Below the pieces are notes generated by a model, which worked only from the letters and a program-made list of their open reading frames with translations, was not told where the DNA came from and searched no databases. The position numbers were made by a program, and so were the translations under genes. A DNA stretch of 64,000 nt from Kribbibacterium absianum (lineage in GTDB: Bacteria; Actinomycetota; Coriobacteriia; Coriobacteriales; Atopobiaceae). Shown here piece by piece: positions 25,488 to 33,981 of this stretch; position 1 is the first letter of the stretch, and each line of letters starts with the position of its first letter. Where the stretch lies: positions 1-64,000 of the forward strand of contig NZ_JASJEX010000005.1 in NCBI RefSeq assembly GCF_030067705.1, in the 5' to 3' direction.

Positions 25488-27344
25488 CTAGAACCAGCCG
25501 AGGAAGCGGACCTCGGGCTCCAACGTGACGCCGTCCTTCTCGGCAACCACCTCTTGCACGTGGGCGATCACGGCCCGCACGTCCGCCGCGCAGGCCCGGT
25601 CCACGTTCACCACGAACCCGGCGTGCTTGGTCGAGACCTCCGCACCGCCCACGCGGTACCCCTGCAGGCCGGCCTCGCTGATCAGCTGTCCGGCGAAATG
25701 CCCCTCCGGCCGCTTGAACGTGGACCCGGCGCTCGGCAGCTCGAGCGGCTGCTTGGCCTCGCGCCTGGCGGTGAGCTCGTCCATCCGGGCGCGGATCTTC
25801 TCCTCGTCGCCGCGGGACAGCTCGAAGGTGGCGCTCACGACCACGAGGCCGTCGGTCCTCACGCGGCTCGTGCGGTAGCCGAGCGCCAGCTCGTCGACCG
25901 AGAGCGTCTCGCGGTGCCCGTCGGGGAACACCACCTCGGCCTCCTTGAGCACGTCGGCCACACACCCGTCGTAGGCGCCGGCGTTCATGAACACCGCGCC
26001 GCCCACGGAGCCCGGGATGCCGCACGCGAACTCGAGCCCCGTGAGCCCGAGCGCCGCGGCCATCTCGCTCGCCTCGACGATCGGCACGCCGGCCTGGCAC
26101 GTGAGCTCGCAGCCGTCGCTCGTGACGTCCGTGAGACCGTCGCCCAAATCGAGCACCACGCCGCGGTAGCCGGAGTCCGAGACGAGCAGGTCGCTCCCCT
26201 TGCCGAGCACGAAGAACGGCGCCTTGGCCTCGCGCAACGTGCGCAGGCAGTCGATGAGCTTGCCGCGGCTCTCGGGTGTGACCACCACGTCCGCGGGGCC
26301 GCCGATCTTGAACGTCGTCCGGCCGCTCAAGGGCTCGTCGAGCGCCACGGAGCCCTCGCCCGCGTCCAGACGCAGCGAGTCCGCCACGGCGTAGCGATCG
26401 TACCCCGAGCGCACCGCGTCGATGATCCGGGCCATGGCCAGCGAGTCCGCCAGGCTCATGCGCGGGCTCTGGGTCTCGCCCGAGAGGTACAGGTCGACGA
26501 AGTGCTCGATCATGCCGTAGAAGTCGTCGACGTCATAGGGCACGTCCATGACCTCGGTGGTGCCGTCCGCGTAGTGGAACACGGCGTGCTCCGGGCGGTG
26601 CGGGTCGTCGACCTCCACGGAGCCGAGCGACCCGCGCACCACGGCCGAGCAGCCCTCGTTGGAGAGCGCGGACACCTGGATCCGCGCCGCCACGTCGCCC
26701 ACCGTCATCGCCACGTCGTCGGCCAGGTCCACCTGGCCGCGGACCGTGTGCTCCGCGCTCGCGACGCAGATCTGGCCGCTCGCCAGCTGGCGCACCCAAC
26801 TGGCGGCGTAGATGCCCATGTCGTAGGCCACGCCGCCGCCGATGGGCTCCATCGCGTAGGCCGGCACCTGCTCGTACTCGCGGCAGAGCCGCACCTCGAC
26901 CGAGCCCACCTCGCCGATCGCCCCGTCGCCGATGTGGTCCATGAGCGGCTCGTACAGGGGCACGAAGCGCGTCTTCATGGCCTCCATGTAGAGGACGTCG
27001 GCGTCCATGGCCGCCTGGGCCACGGCCCCCATCTGGTGCGCCGACAGCGCCGCGGGCTTCTCGCAGAGGACCGCCTTGCCGGCCTTGAGGGCCTTGACCG
27101 CCCACTCGGCGTGCAGCAGGTGCGGCACCGCGATGTACACGGCGTCGACGTCCGGGCGCGCCAGGAGCGCGTCGTGCGACTCACAGGCCCCGGCGCCATG
27201 CTTCTCGGCGAAGGCCCGGACCTTCTCGGGCGTGCGGCCGCTCACCGCCACGAGCCGGCTGTGCGGCTCCTGGGCCAGGCTCCTCGCAAAGCGCTCCGCG
27301 ATGTTCCCCGCGCCGATAATGCCCCATCGCACTGTGTCTGCCAC
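25488..27344 (-). CDS. murB: Gfo/Idh/MocA oxidoreductase fused to MurB
   Basis: 618 residues in one uninterrupted frame. Residues 1 to ~325 are a Gfo/Idh/MocA NAD(P)-dependent dehydrogenase: VRWGIIGAGNIAERFARSL (dinucleotide fold), AVLCEKPAALS (the E-K-P signature) and GGGVAYDMGIYAASW. Residues ~335-618 are UDP-N-acetylenolpyruvoylglucosamine reductase: TTFKIGGPADVVV, LGKGSDLLVSDSGYRG (FAD contacts), CGIPGSVGGAVFMNAGAY, and AGSTFKRPEGHFAGQLI with the catalytic Ser. MurB reduces the enolpyruvyl ether to UDP-MurNAc in peptidoglycan synthesis. Both halves look intact. The fusion is unexpected, since MurB is normally separate or fused to MurC. The first half may act on a nucleotide sugar linked to the same pathway, which is inference. 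Start: ATG at 27344 after GAGGGAC. Confidence 0.9.
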   Translation of the reverse strand: MADTVRWGIIGAGNIAERFARSLAQEPHSRLVAVSGRTPEKVRAFAEKHGAGACESHDALLARPDVDAVYIAVPHLLHAEWAVKALKAGKAVLCEKPAALSAHQMGAVAQAAMDADVLYMEAMKTRFVPLYEPLMDHIGDGAIGEVGSVEVRLCREYEQVPAYAMEPIGGGVAYDMGIYAASWVRQLASGQICVASAEHTVRGQVDLADDVAMTVGDVAARIQVSALSNEGCSAVVRGSLGSVEVDDPHRPEHAVFHYADGTTEVMDVPYDVDDFYGMIEHFVDLYLSGETQSPRMSLADSLAMARIIDAVRSGYDRYAVADSLRLDAGEGSVALDEPLSGRTTFKIGGPADVVVTPESRGKLIDCLRTLREAKAPFFVLGKGSDLLVSDSGYRGVVLDLGDGLTDVTSDGCELTCQAGVPIVEASEMAAALGLTGLEFACGIPGSVGGAVFMNAGAYDGCVADVLKEAEVVFPDGHRETLSVDELALGYRTSRVRTDGLVVVSATFELSRGDEEKIRARMDELTARREAKQPLELPSAGSTFKRPEGHFAGQLISEAGLQGYRVGGAEVSTKHAGFVVNVDRACAADVRAVIAHVQEVVAEKDGVTLEPEVRFLGWF

Positions 27345-27490
27345 CGAGCGTCCCTCCTCATGAGCGGGCGCCCCGGCTGGGCGCCCCCAAATGAGGGCAT
27401 TCTACCCGCCGGCGCAAAGAGATGGCCGTCGCGCGGACCGGCTGCAACGGCATTGCACAGGACGGGCCTTCCTTGCTACCGTAAGGCCAT

Positions 27491-27620
27491 CGGTTTCAGG
27501 GCGGGGTGAAAGTCCCCACTGGCGGTGACGAGCCACGGAACGGCTCGAAGCCCGCGACCCGCGAGCACGCGGTTGACCCGGTGGGATTCCGGGGCCAACG
27601 GTCACAGTCCGGACGGAAGA
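27491..27620 (+). ncRNA. FMN riboswitch (RFN element)
   Basis: Recognised by its conserved blocks in order: TTTCAGGGCGGGGTGAAAGT at 27494, CCCCACTGGCGGT, AGCCCGCGACC, GACCCGGTGGGATTCCGG and finally CAGTCCGGACGG. It lies 14 bases upstream of the ribU start. FMN binding would shut down the transporter operon. No separate T-rich terminator stem is seen before ribU, so the control is more likely on translation, by hiding the GGAGG site. Confidence 0.95.
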
Positions 27621-27633
27621 AACGGAGGCCCCT

Positions 27634-28203
27634 ATGGGCACGTCTCTGCATCGCACCCATTCCACCACCGCCGCTGCCGGCTGGGACACCCGGAGGGTCG
27701 CCGTCTGCGCGCTCTTCACGGCCGCGGCGCTCGTGCTCTCCTTCGTGGAGCTGCCCATCTTCCCGGCGGCGCCGTACCTGAAGTACGACCCCTCCGGGAT
27801 CGTGTGCCTCGTGGCGGGGCTGGCCTTCGGGCCGGGCGTCGGCGCGGTAGTGGCGACGCTGCCGTGGGTCGTGCACCTGTTCGTCGAGCCGTTCGGCGCG
27901 ATCATGGCGCTCGCCTGCGCGCTCGTGACGACGCTCGTGGCGGCCGCGGTGTACCGCCGGTGGCACTCGCGCGGCGGCCTCATCGGGGCGCTCGCGGTGT
28001 CCGGGGTTGCGTGCCTCGTGGTCGCGATCCTCGGCAACCTCGTCATCACCCCGCTCTACTCCGGCGTGCCGGTCGAGGGCGTCGTGGCGCTCATCGTGCC
28101 GGTGCTCGTCCCGTTCAACCTGCTCAAGATCGCGATCAACGCAGTGGTGGCGGCGCTCGTGCTCGGCCCCGTGCAACGCGTGGCGAAGGCCGGCGACCGC
28201 TAG
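27634..28203 (+). CDS. ribU: Riboflavin ECF transporter S component RibU
   Basis: 189 residues with about six membrane helices. RibU is the substrate-binding subunit that captures riboflavin for uptake. The N-terminal VAVCALFTAAALVLSFVELPIFPAAPYLKYDPSGIV carries the family's first helix and the 'PxxPYLKYDPSG' loop; the A-x-x-x-A pattern in helix 1 (ALFTAAALV) is the usual contact to EcfT. An FMN riboswitch directly upstream supports riboflavin as substrate. The stop codon is immediately followed by the GTG of ecfA1, so all four genes are one operon. Confidence 0.95.
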   Translation: MGTSLHRTHSTTAAAGWDTRRVAVCALFTAAALVLSFVELPIFPAAPYLKYDPSGIVCLVAGLAFGPGVGAVVATLPWVVHLFVEPFGAIMALACALVTTLVAAAVYRRWHSRGGLIGALAVSGVACLVVAILGNLVITPLYSGVPVEGVVALIVPVLVPFNLLKIAINAVVAALVLGPVQRVAKAGDR

Positions 28204-29130
28204 GTGACCGAGAAGGACCGGGGACGCACGGCTCCGGCGCCGGCGTCCCTCGCGCTCGACCTCCACGGCGTCGGGTTCTCCTACGACGGCGGCCGCACGT
28301 GGGCCCTTCGCGATGTGGACCTCGCGATGCGTCGCGGCGAGCGCGTGTGCCTGCTCGGCGCCAACGGGTCTGGCAAGTCCACGCTCGCCCGGGTCGCGGC
28401 CGGGCTCGTCGCGCCGGACACGGGCTCGGTCGACATCCTCGGGGTTCGCTGCCGCGACGCTGAGTCCGGCATCGACCCTGCGGCCTACCGTGACGCCCGT
28501 CGTGGCACCCGGACGGAAGGCCACGGCGTCGGCATGGTCTTCCAGTCGCCGGACGACCAGATGGTCACCACGAACGTCGCCGACGACGTCGCCTTCGGGC
28601 CAGAGAACCTTTGCATGCCCGCCGCCGAGATCACGGAGGTCGTGGGCCGCGAGCTCCACCGGGCCGCGATGGAGGACCTCGCGGGCGCCGACCCGTCGCA
28701 GCTTTCGGGCGGCCAGCAGCAGCGCGTCGCCATCGCGTCCGCCCTCGCGCTCGAGCCGGCGCTCCTCGTCCTCGACGAGCCGAGCGCCCGCCTCGACGCC
28801 CGCGGGCGCGCGGCGATCCTCCGCGTGCTCGGTCGCCTTGCCACCCACAGCACAGGGCCCGGCACGGCGATCCTCCATATCACCCATTTCATGGACGAGG
28901 CGCTCCTCGCCGACCGTGTCGTCGTGCTCGACCGCGGCGCGATCGTCGCAGACGGTGCCCCTGCCGAGGTCCTCTCGCGCCCGGACCTGCTCTCCCAGGA
29001 GGGCCTCGAGCCCACGTTCGCCTCGCGCCTCTCGGCCGCGCTCTCTGCGCGGGGGCTGCGCGTGGCGCCCACCTGGGACACGGACACCCTCCTCGCAGCG
29101 GTGGCGGCGCTCATCGGAGGTGGCGCATGA
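28204..29130 (+). CDS. ecfA1: ECF transporter ATPase 1
   Basis: 308 residues starting at a GTG placed right after the ribU stop. It is a complete ABC nucleotide-binding domain: Walker A LLGANGSGKSTLA, Q-loop FQSPDDQMVTTNVADDVAFGP, signature [16 protein letters not shown], Walker B LLVLDEPSARLD and the H-loop ILHITHFMDEA. Energises riboflavin import by ATP hydrolysis on the inner face of the membrane together with EcfA2. An added ~80-residue C-terminal part after the H-loop is normal for the family. The stop overlaps the EcfA2 start (ATGA). Confidence 0.95.
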   Translation: MTEKDRGRTAPAPASLALDLHGVGFSYDGGRTWALRDVDLAMRRGERVCLLGANGSGKSTLARVAAGLVAPDTGSVDILGVRCRDAESGIDPAAYRDARRGTRTEGHGVGMVFQSPDDQMVTTNVADDVAFGPENLCMPAAEITEVVGRELHRAAMEDLAGADPSQLSGGQQQRVAIASALALEPALLVLDEPSARLDARGRAAILRVLGRLATHSTGPGTAILHITHFMDEALLADRVVVLDRGAIVADGAPAEVLSRPDLLSQEGLEPTFASRLSAALSARGLRVAPTWDTDTLLAAVAALIGGGA

Positions 29131-30020
29131 GCATCGAGCTGCGCGACGTCTCGTTCGCCTACGATGGCGCGTCCCCTCTGCTCCGGGGCTTCTCGCTCAC
29201 GGTGCCGCACGGCTCGTGCCTGGCGCTCATCGGCCAGACGGGCTCCGGCAAGTCAACGGTGCTGAAGCTTATGACCGGCGTGCTGCGCCCGGATGCGGGC
29301 ACGGTGCTCGTGGACGAGCGGCCCGCATGGCTCCCCGGCCATGGGCTCCGGAGAAGGCCGCGCCGCGAGCCGGGCCTCTATCGCCGCGTGGGCTACGTGA
29401 TGCAGCGCCCCGAGCGCCAACTCTTCGCGCCCACTGTGGCCGAGGATGTGGCCTTCGGCCCCAAGAACCTCGGGCTCAGCGACCGCGACGCCGAGCAGGC
29501 CGCGGACGAGGCCCTCGACTACCTCGGGGTCCGCGACCTGGCCGGAGCCTCCCCCTTCGAGCTCTCCGGGGGCCAGCAGCGCCTTGTGGCCATCGCGGGC
29601 GTGCTCGCGATGAACCCTGGCAACCTCGTCCTGGACGAGCCGATGGCGTCGCTCGACCCGCGCGGCCGAGAGCGCATGCGCGGGCTGCTCCGCCGGCTCC
29701 TCGACGACGGGGTGACGTGCGTCCTCGTGACCCACGAGCTGGACGACGCGGCCGCCCTCGCCGACTCGGTGGCCGTGATGGACGAGGGCGCTCTCGTGAG
29801 CCAAGGGGCGCCCGGGGAGGTCTTCCGCGACGCCGCAGGGCTCGAGGCGCTCGGGCTCGGGCTGCCGGCCCCCGTTGCCTTCGCGCAACGGCTGGCCGAC
29901 CTGCTCGGCCCGCGTGCGCCGGAAGCCCTGACCGAGGGCTGTCCGCTCGACGTGGGCGCGCTCGCCGACGTCCTGGCCGGCCTCGCCCCTTGTGCGCACG
30001 CGGAAGGGGGCGCGTCGTGA
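29127..30020 (+). CDS. ecfA2: ECF transporter ATPase 2
   Basis: 297 residues, second ABC ATPase of the pair. Walker A LIGQTGSGKSTVLK, Q-loop VMQRPERQLFAPTVAEDVAFGP, signature ELSGGQQRLVAIAGVLA, Walker B NLVLDEPMASLDPRG and H-loop CVLVTHELDDA are all intact. The Q-loop 'RPERQLF' and 'EDVAFGPKNLG' are specific to cobalt/ECF ATPases. It begins inside the stop codon of ecfA1 and its own stop overlaps the GTG of ecfT, so subunits are made in equal amounts by coupling. Confidence 0.95.
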   Translation: MSIELRDVSFAYDGASPLLRGFSLTVPHGSCLALIGQTGSGKSTVLKLMTGVLRPDAGTVLVDERPAWLPGHGLRRRPRREPGLYRRVGYVMQRPERQLFAPTVAEDVAFGPKNLGLSDRDAEQAADEALDYLGVRDLAGASPFELSGGQQRLVAIAGVLAMNPGNLVLDEPMASLDPRGRERMRGLLRRLLDDGVTCVLVTHELDDAAALADSVAVMDEGALVSQGAPGEVFRDAAGLEALGLGLPAPVAFAQRLADLLGPRAPEALTEGCPLDVGALADVLAGLAPCAHAEGGAS

Positions 30021-30811
30021 GCGGCCTCGTCAACCTCGGCGGCTGGGCCACCGAGAACTCGTTCCTGCGCCGGTGCGACCCTCGTTTCAAAGTGGGCTGC
30101 ACGGTGGCCGCGATGGTGGTGTGCTTCCGCATCGCGTCGGTTCCCGGCGCCTGCGCGGCACTCGCGATGGTGCTCGCGCTCTGCTGGCTCGGCCGCGTGC
30201 GCCCCGGCCGGCTGCTCGCCGCCGTCTGGCCGCTCCTGGCCATGCTCGTGTTCGTGAGCGCGCTCAACCTCTTCGTGACGCAGACGGGGAACCTGCTCGT
30301 GCAGTGGGGGCCGTTGAGGATCACCACCGGCGGCGTCGACACGTTCGCGCTCTACTCGGTCCGCCTGGCGACCCTCCTCGGCTTTGGCACGCTGCTCCTG
30401 GCCACGACGGACCCTCTTGGCCTCACCAACGCGCTCGCGAGCCTGCTCTCGCCCCTCAAGGTGCTCCGCGTGCTGGTGGAGCAGCTCGCGATGGTGCTCG
30501 CGCTCGCGCTGCGCTTCGTCCCGACCCTGGCCGACGAGCTGCAGTCCGTGATGGACGCCCAGCGCTGTCGCGGCGCCTCGTTCGACCGCGGGTCCCCGCG
30601 TCGGCGCGTCGGCGCCCTGACGGCGCTTGCGATCCCCGTGATGACTGGGGCGCTCCGCCACGCGGACACGCTCTCGCTCGCCCTCGAGGCCCGCGCCTAC
30701 GACCCGTCCGCCCCCCGCACCCGCTGGCGCGCCCCGCACCCCGGCTGGCGTGACGCCGCCCTCATCGCGCTGACGACGGCGTTCGTGGGCGTCGCGCTCG
30801 CGTGGGGCTAG
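30017..30811 (+). CDS. ecfT: ECF transporter membrane coupling protein EcfT
   Basis: 264 residues with about five membrane helices. EcfT links the ATPases to the S component. The two cytosolic coupling motifs are present: the first in VMDAQRCRGASFD and the second in LALEARAYDPSAPRTRW, both carrying the Ala-Arg-x signature that contacts the ATPase grooves. ALRFVPTLADEL precedes the first, as usual. The start is the GTG at 30017 overlapping the ecfA2 stop. Because the operon carries its own energy module, the transporter is probably dedicated to riboflavin. A 29-bp repeat follows nine bases after the stop. Confidence 0.93.
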   Translation: MSGLVNLGGWATENSFLRRCDPRFKVGCTVAAMVVCFRIASVPGACAALAMVLALCWLGRVRPGRLLAAVWPLLAMLVFVSALNLFVTQTGNLLVQWGPLRITTGGVDTFALYSVRLATLLGFGTLLLATTDPLGLTNALASLLSPLKVLRVLVEQLAMVLALALRFVPTLADELQSVMDAQRCRGASFDRGSPRRRVGALTALAIPVMTGALRHADTLSLALEARAYDPSAPRTRWRAPHPGWRDAALIALTTAFVGVALAWG

Positions 30812-30820
30812 GCGACGGCT

Positions 30821-30849
30821 GGGACACGGGTGCCGCACGCGTTTGTCCC
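30821..30849. repeat. 29-bp repeat after ecfT
   Basis: A full-length copy with GGGAC and GTCCC ends and a divergent core GTGCCGCACGC, nine bases past the ecfT stop. The 180 bases between it and the next gene hold no recognisable gene. Confidence 0.85.
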
Positions 30850-31033
30850 ACCGGTGGCCTCATCCGCTGATTTCAACGTTGTCTCAGAGCCGGTGGTCTC
30901 TCTATGGGACTCGCACGAGGCGCACCAGAGAGGCTATCCTAAGGGGCACTCTGGCCGAGCGGCACCACTTCCGGCCACAGTCATGCATCACCCGCGCGAA
31001 AGACGACGTGCACGCAGATTGAACGGAGCCGCA

Positions 31034-32359
31034 ATGTCGCATTCCATCGGGGACGGGCGGACGCCCTTGCAGGCGCCCGAGTCCACGTTGCACCCGAGCG
31101 CCACGCAGGCGCCCTGTGACAGTCCCGAGGGCCAGGACGGGTCCTCGCACCAGCACACCCCCCACACCCTCTCCCGCCGAGGCGCCCTGAAGCTGCTGGG
31201 CGGCCTCGGGCTGAGCGCGGTGGCCGCCGCGCTTCTGGGCCCCGAACCGGCACAGGCCGCCTCGGCGTCCCAAAGCACGCTCAACGCGCTCGCCGACGCA
31301 CAGGCCCAGTACGATGCCGCGCAGGAGCAGCTCAACGCCCTCGCCGACCAGTACGAGGCCATGGCCCAAGAGATGTCCGCCACGATGGACAAGATCGAGA
31401 CGGTCAACGGCCAGATCGCGGAGACCGAGGCCAAGATCGAGGAGACCCAGGCCCAGATCGCCGAGAAGGAAAGGGAGCTCGCCGCCAAGAAGGAGGTGCT
31501 CGCGGCGCGCGTCTCGTCCAACTACAAGAGCGGCGGCACCAACTTCCTCGAGGTGCTCATGAGCTCGTCCTCCTTCGAGGAGCTCACGAGCAACATCTAT
31601 TACATGAACAAGATGACCCAGGCCGATGTCCAGCTCATCGACGAGGTCACTGAGGCCAAGAAGGCCCTCGACGCCGCCAAGAGCGACCTGGAGATCCAGA
31701 AGGCGAACCAAGAGCAGCAGAAGGCCCAGCTCGAGGAGCTCAAGGCCGCCCAGGCCAAAGAGCTCGACAACATGCAGGCCAAGCAGGCCGAGGCGAGCGC
31801 GCTGCTCGACAGCCTTTCCGCAGAGGTCCAGCAGCTCATGGCCCAGCGCGACGCCGAGGTCCTCGCCGCCGCCAAGGCCGAGCAGGCGGAGCGCGAGAAG
31901 GCGGCCGCAGCGGCAGCGGCGGCCGCAGCGGCAAGCTCGAGCAGCTCTCGCCCCTCCGTGAACTCCAACGGCACCGCCATCTCAAGCGGCGGCGGCAGCA
32001 GCAAGGGCCAGGCCATCGTCAACGCCTGCTACCGCACGCCGTCCCCGGGCGCCGGCTACTGCGCGATGTGGGTGAGCCAGGTCTATCAGAACGCCGGCTA
32101 CGGCTACCCGGGCGGCAACGCGGTGGACCAGTACTACGCCTACTGCTCGAGCTCCAACCGCGCGAACCTGCAGGCCGGCATGCTCGTCGCCGTGCCGACG
32201 CACCCCCACACCTCGGCCGGCCGCATCTACGGCCACGTGGGCATCTACATCGGCGGCGGCATGGTGATGGAGAACGTCGGCTACATCAACACGCAGTCCC
32301 TCGACTCCTGGTGCAGCTACTACGGCGCCTCCGCGACCCCGCGCTGGGGCTGGGCGTAG
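31034..32359 (+). CDS. Tat-exported coiled-coil protein with CHAP/NlpC-like hydrolase domain
   Basis: 441 residues. A long charged start (47 residues) precedes a twin-arginine signal (LSRRGALKLLGGLGLSAVAAA) with an A-Q-A cleavage site near residue 75. Residues ~80-310 form a long coiled coil of the PcsB/EnvC type (AQAQYDAAQEQLNALADQYE; IAEKERELAAKKEVLAARVS). A Ser/Ala linker follows. The C-terminal ~110 residues resemble a CHAP-type cysteine peptidase: catalytic Cys in GAGYCAMWVSQVY and His in IYGHVGIYIGGG. The protein should be secreted and cut peptidoglycan cross-links during growth or division. PcsB-type proteins are normally Sec-exported, so the twin-arginine signal is unusual, although it may still work through Sec. 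A terminator follows. Confidence 0.85.
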   Translation: MSHSIGDGRTPLQAPESTLHPSATQAPCDSPEGQDGSSHQHTPHTLSRRGALKLLGGLGLSAVAAALLGPEPAQAASASQSTLNALADAQAQYDAAQEQLNALADQYEAMAQEMSATMDKIETVNGQIAETEAKIEETQAQIAEKERELAAKKEVLAARVSSNYKSGGTNFLEVLMSSSSFEELTSNIYYMNKMTQADVQLIDEVTEAKKALDAAKSDLEIQKANQEQQKAQLEELKAAQAKELDNMQAKQAEASALLDSLSAEVQQLMAQRDAEVLAAAKAEQAEREKAAAAAAAAAAASSSSSRPSVNSNGTAISSGGGSSKGQAIVNACYRTPSPGAGYCAMWVSQVYQNAGYGYPGGNAVDQYYAYCSSSNRANLQAGMLVAVPTHPHTSAGRIYGHVGIYIGGGMVMENVGYINTQSLDSWCSYYGASATPRWGWA

Positions 32360-32409
32360 GCTGGCCGCCGGCCAAGCCGCCTCCCTGAGCGAGCGTCGAA
32401 CGAACCCTT

Positions 32410-32455
32410 GGCCCCGGTGCGGGACGGGCTGCTCGGCCCGTCCCGCACCGGGGCC
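32410..32455 (+). terminator. Terminator after the peptidoglycan hydrolase gene
   Basis: A perfect 19-bp stem (32410-32428 with 32437-32455) and an eight-base loop. It lacks a T run but lies 50 bases past the stop codon. Its GGGACGGG/CCCGTCCC inside is by chance similar to, but not a member of, the 29-bp repeats. Confidence 0.6.
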
Positions 32456-32590
32456 GATGCAAAGCGCTCGAGACGGAAGGAGACGCCCATGCGAGCGCCC
32501 TTCAACGTCCCCTTCCTTGACGTGAATCCAGAGTGATATCACCATGGTCTCATCGCGGCCGACAAGAGGCCGCATCGAGAGAGGAATCCC

Positions 32591-33595
32591 ATGAGCGTTG
32601 AGAAAGAGCGCAGGGTGGCGTCGGGCTGGCCGGTCCTGGCCCTGTTGATCGCCGCGACCATCGCGGACGTGGCCCTGTATGGGGCCTCCATCGGTGCGCT
32701 GGTGGCCGACGAGGAATCGGCCTTTGGGGCGGGCACCTTGGTGGCAGCCGTGGTCGTCACTTGCCTCGTGGTGGTCGGGTTCGCCGGCTTCTTCACCATC
32801 CAGCCCGGTCAGGCCCGCGTGTGCGTGCTCTTTGGCAAGTACGAGGGGACGGTGCGCCAGGAGGGTTTCTGCTGGGCCAACCCCTTCTATAGCCGGTCCC
32901 TCGGCGACGGCGGAGCGCCGGAATCCTTGGCTGAGGTGGTCCAAGGGAACGGCAAGAAGCCCGACGCCGAGCCCAATCTCCCCAAGGGATCGAGCGCCAC
33001 GGTGAGCGTGCGCGCCCGCACCTTGAACGGCGACCGCCTCAAGGTGAACGACCGCATGGGCAACCCCATCGAGATCGCCGATGTGGTGGTGTGGCACGTG
33101 GAGGACACCGCCAAAGCGCTCTTTGACGTGGACGACTACCCGCGCTACGTGGCGCTGCAGGCCGAGACGGCGCTCCGCCATGTGGCCAGCATCTATCCCT
33201 ATGACCACACCGGCGACTCCTCCGACTCGGACGAGGTCATCACGCTGCGCGCCAACATCGAGACGGTCTCGGACACCCTGAGAGAGGAACTGGCGCACCG
33301 GCTCGCCCCGGCCGGCGTGGCCGTGGACGACGCCCGCCTCACCCATCTGGCCTACGCGCCCGAGATCGCCCAGGCGATGCTGCGGCGCCAGCAGGCCGAG
33401 GCCGTGATCGCCGCACGGCGCAAGATCGTCGAAGGGGCCGTGTCTATGGTGGAGATGGCCGTGGACCAGCTTTCCGTGGGAGGCACCATCGATTTGGACG
33501 ACGAGCGGCGCGCGGCCATGGCGTCCAACCTTATGGTCGTGCTCTGCGGCGACTCGGAGGCGCAACCCATCGTGAACGCAGGGTCCCTGTATTAG
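32591..33595 (+). CDS. SPFH/Band 7 domain membrane protein
   Basis: 334 residues. Two N-terminal helices ([41 protein letters not shown]) anchor it. The Band 7 domain starts [32 protein letters not shown], the standard opening of stomatin-like proteins, and continues with [26 protein letters not shown] and [24 protein letters not shown]. Stomatin-type proteins form membrane-bound oligomers that organise microdomains. The gene is followed 12 bases later by a small Arc-type regulator; this SPFH-plus-Arc pair recurs in many bacteria as one unit. The ATG at 32591 has GAGAGG upstream. Confidence 0.9.
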   Translation: MSVEKERRVASGWPVLALLIAATIADVALYGASIGALVADEESAFGAGTLVAAVVVTCLVVVGFAGFFTIQPGQARVCVLFGKYEGTVRQEGFCWANPFYSRSLGDGGAPESLAEVVQGNGKKPDAEPNLPKGSSATVSVRARTLNGDRLKVNDRMGNPIEIADVVVWHVEDTAKALFDVDDYPRYVALQAETALRHVASIYPYDHTGDSSDSDEVITLRANIETVSDTLREELAHRLAPAGVAVDDARLTHLAYAPEIAQAMLRRQQAEAVIAARRKIVEGAVSMVEMAVDQLSVGGTIDLDDERRAAMASNLMVVLCGDSEAQPIVNAGSLY

Positions 33596-33607
33596 GGCGG
33601 TGGCCCC

Positions 33608-33826
33608 ATGGCTCGCAAGCAGTACCCGCTGCGGATAGATCCCGAGGTTTGGGCGGCCGTCCAGCGCTGGGCCGCCGATGAGATGCGGAGCGCCAACGGC
33701 CAGGTGGAGTGGATCCTTCGCGACGCGCTGCGCCGGGCCGGGCGCCTCCCTTCCGCCGAAAACCGAGCAGAGGACCGACCGGAAGACCGATCGACTTCCG
33801 AACCTCCCGACCCAGACGAGACGTGA
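33608..33826 (+). CDS. Arc-type ribbon-helix-helix DNA-binding protein
   Basis: 72 residues. The first 45 match the Arc/MetJ ribbon-helix-helix fold: strand KQYPLRIDPEVWAAVQRWAA followed by helix EMRSANGQVEWILRDALRRAG, where SANGQVEWIL is the Arc 'SxNxxIExLL' motif. The remaining tail is charged and probably unstructured. It sits 12 bases after the SPFH gene, so it belongs to the same transcript. It may regulate that operon or work with the SPFH protein; no toxin is present. Confidence 0.85.
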   Translation: MARKQYPLRIDPEVWAAVQRWAADEMRSANGQVEWILRDALRRAGRLPSAENRAEDRPEDRSTSEPPDPDET

Positions 33827-33898
33827 CGCCCCTCGACCCCGCTCGATAAAGGCGCCCGGACGCGCGCTCGCTGGGCGCGACTTCAAACAGCTCTCAGA

Positions 33899-33941
33899 CG
33901 CGGAAAGGGGCTCGCACCGGTGAGGCGAGCCCCTTTCCGCG
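33899..33941. terminator. Bidirectional terminator between Arc gene and the PGB gene
   Basis: A perfect 17-bp stem (33899-33915 with 33925-33941) around a nine-base loop. It contains GGAAAGGGG / CCCCTTTCC and lies between convergent transcripts. Confidence 0.7.
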
Positions 33942-33981
33942 TCGACCGGCACCGGTGACGGTTCATGGCTCGGTGCGTCAC

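Noticed and set aside
32410-32455. GGGACGGG...CCCGTCCC hairpin as a member of the 29-bp family
   Set aside because: The GGGAC and GTCCC here are inside a 46-base perfect terminator stem, the spacing is wrong and no 11-base core is present.
33608-33826. Toxin-antitoxin system for the Arc-type protein
   Set aside because: No toxin-like gene is adjacent; the only partner is the SPFH protein, a recurring non-toxin pairing.
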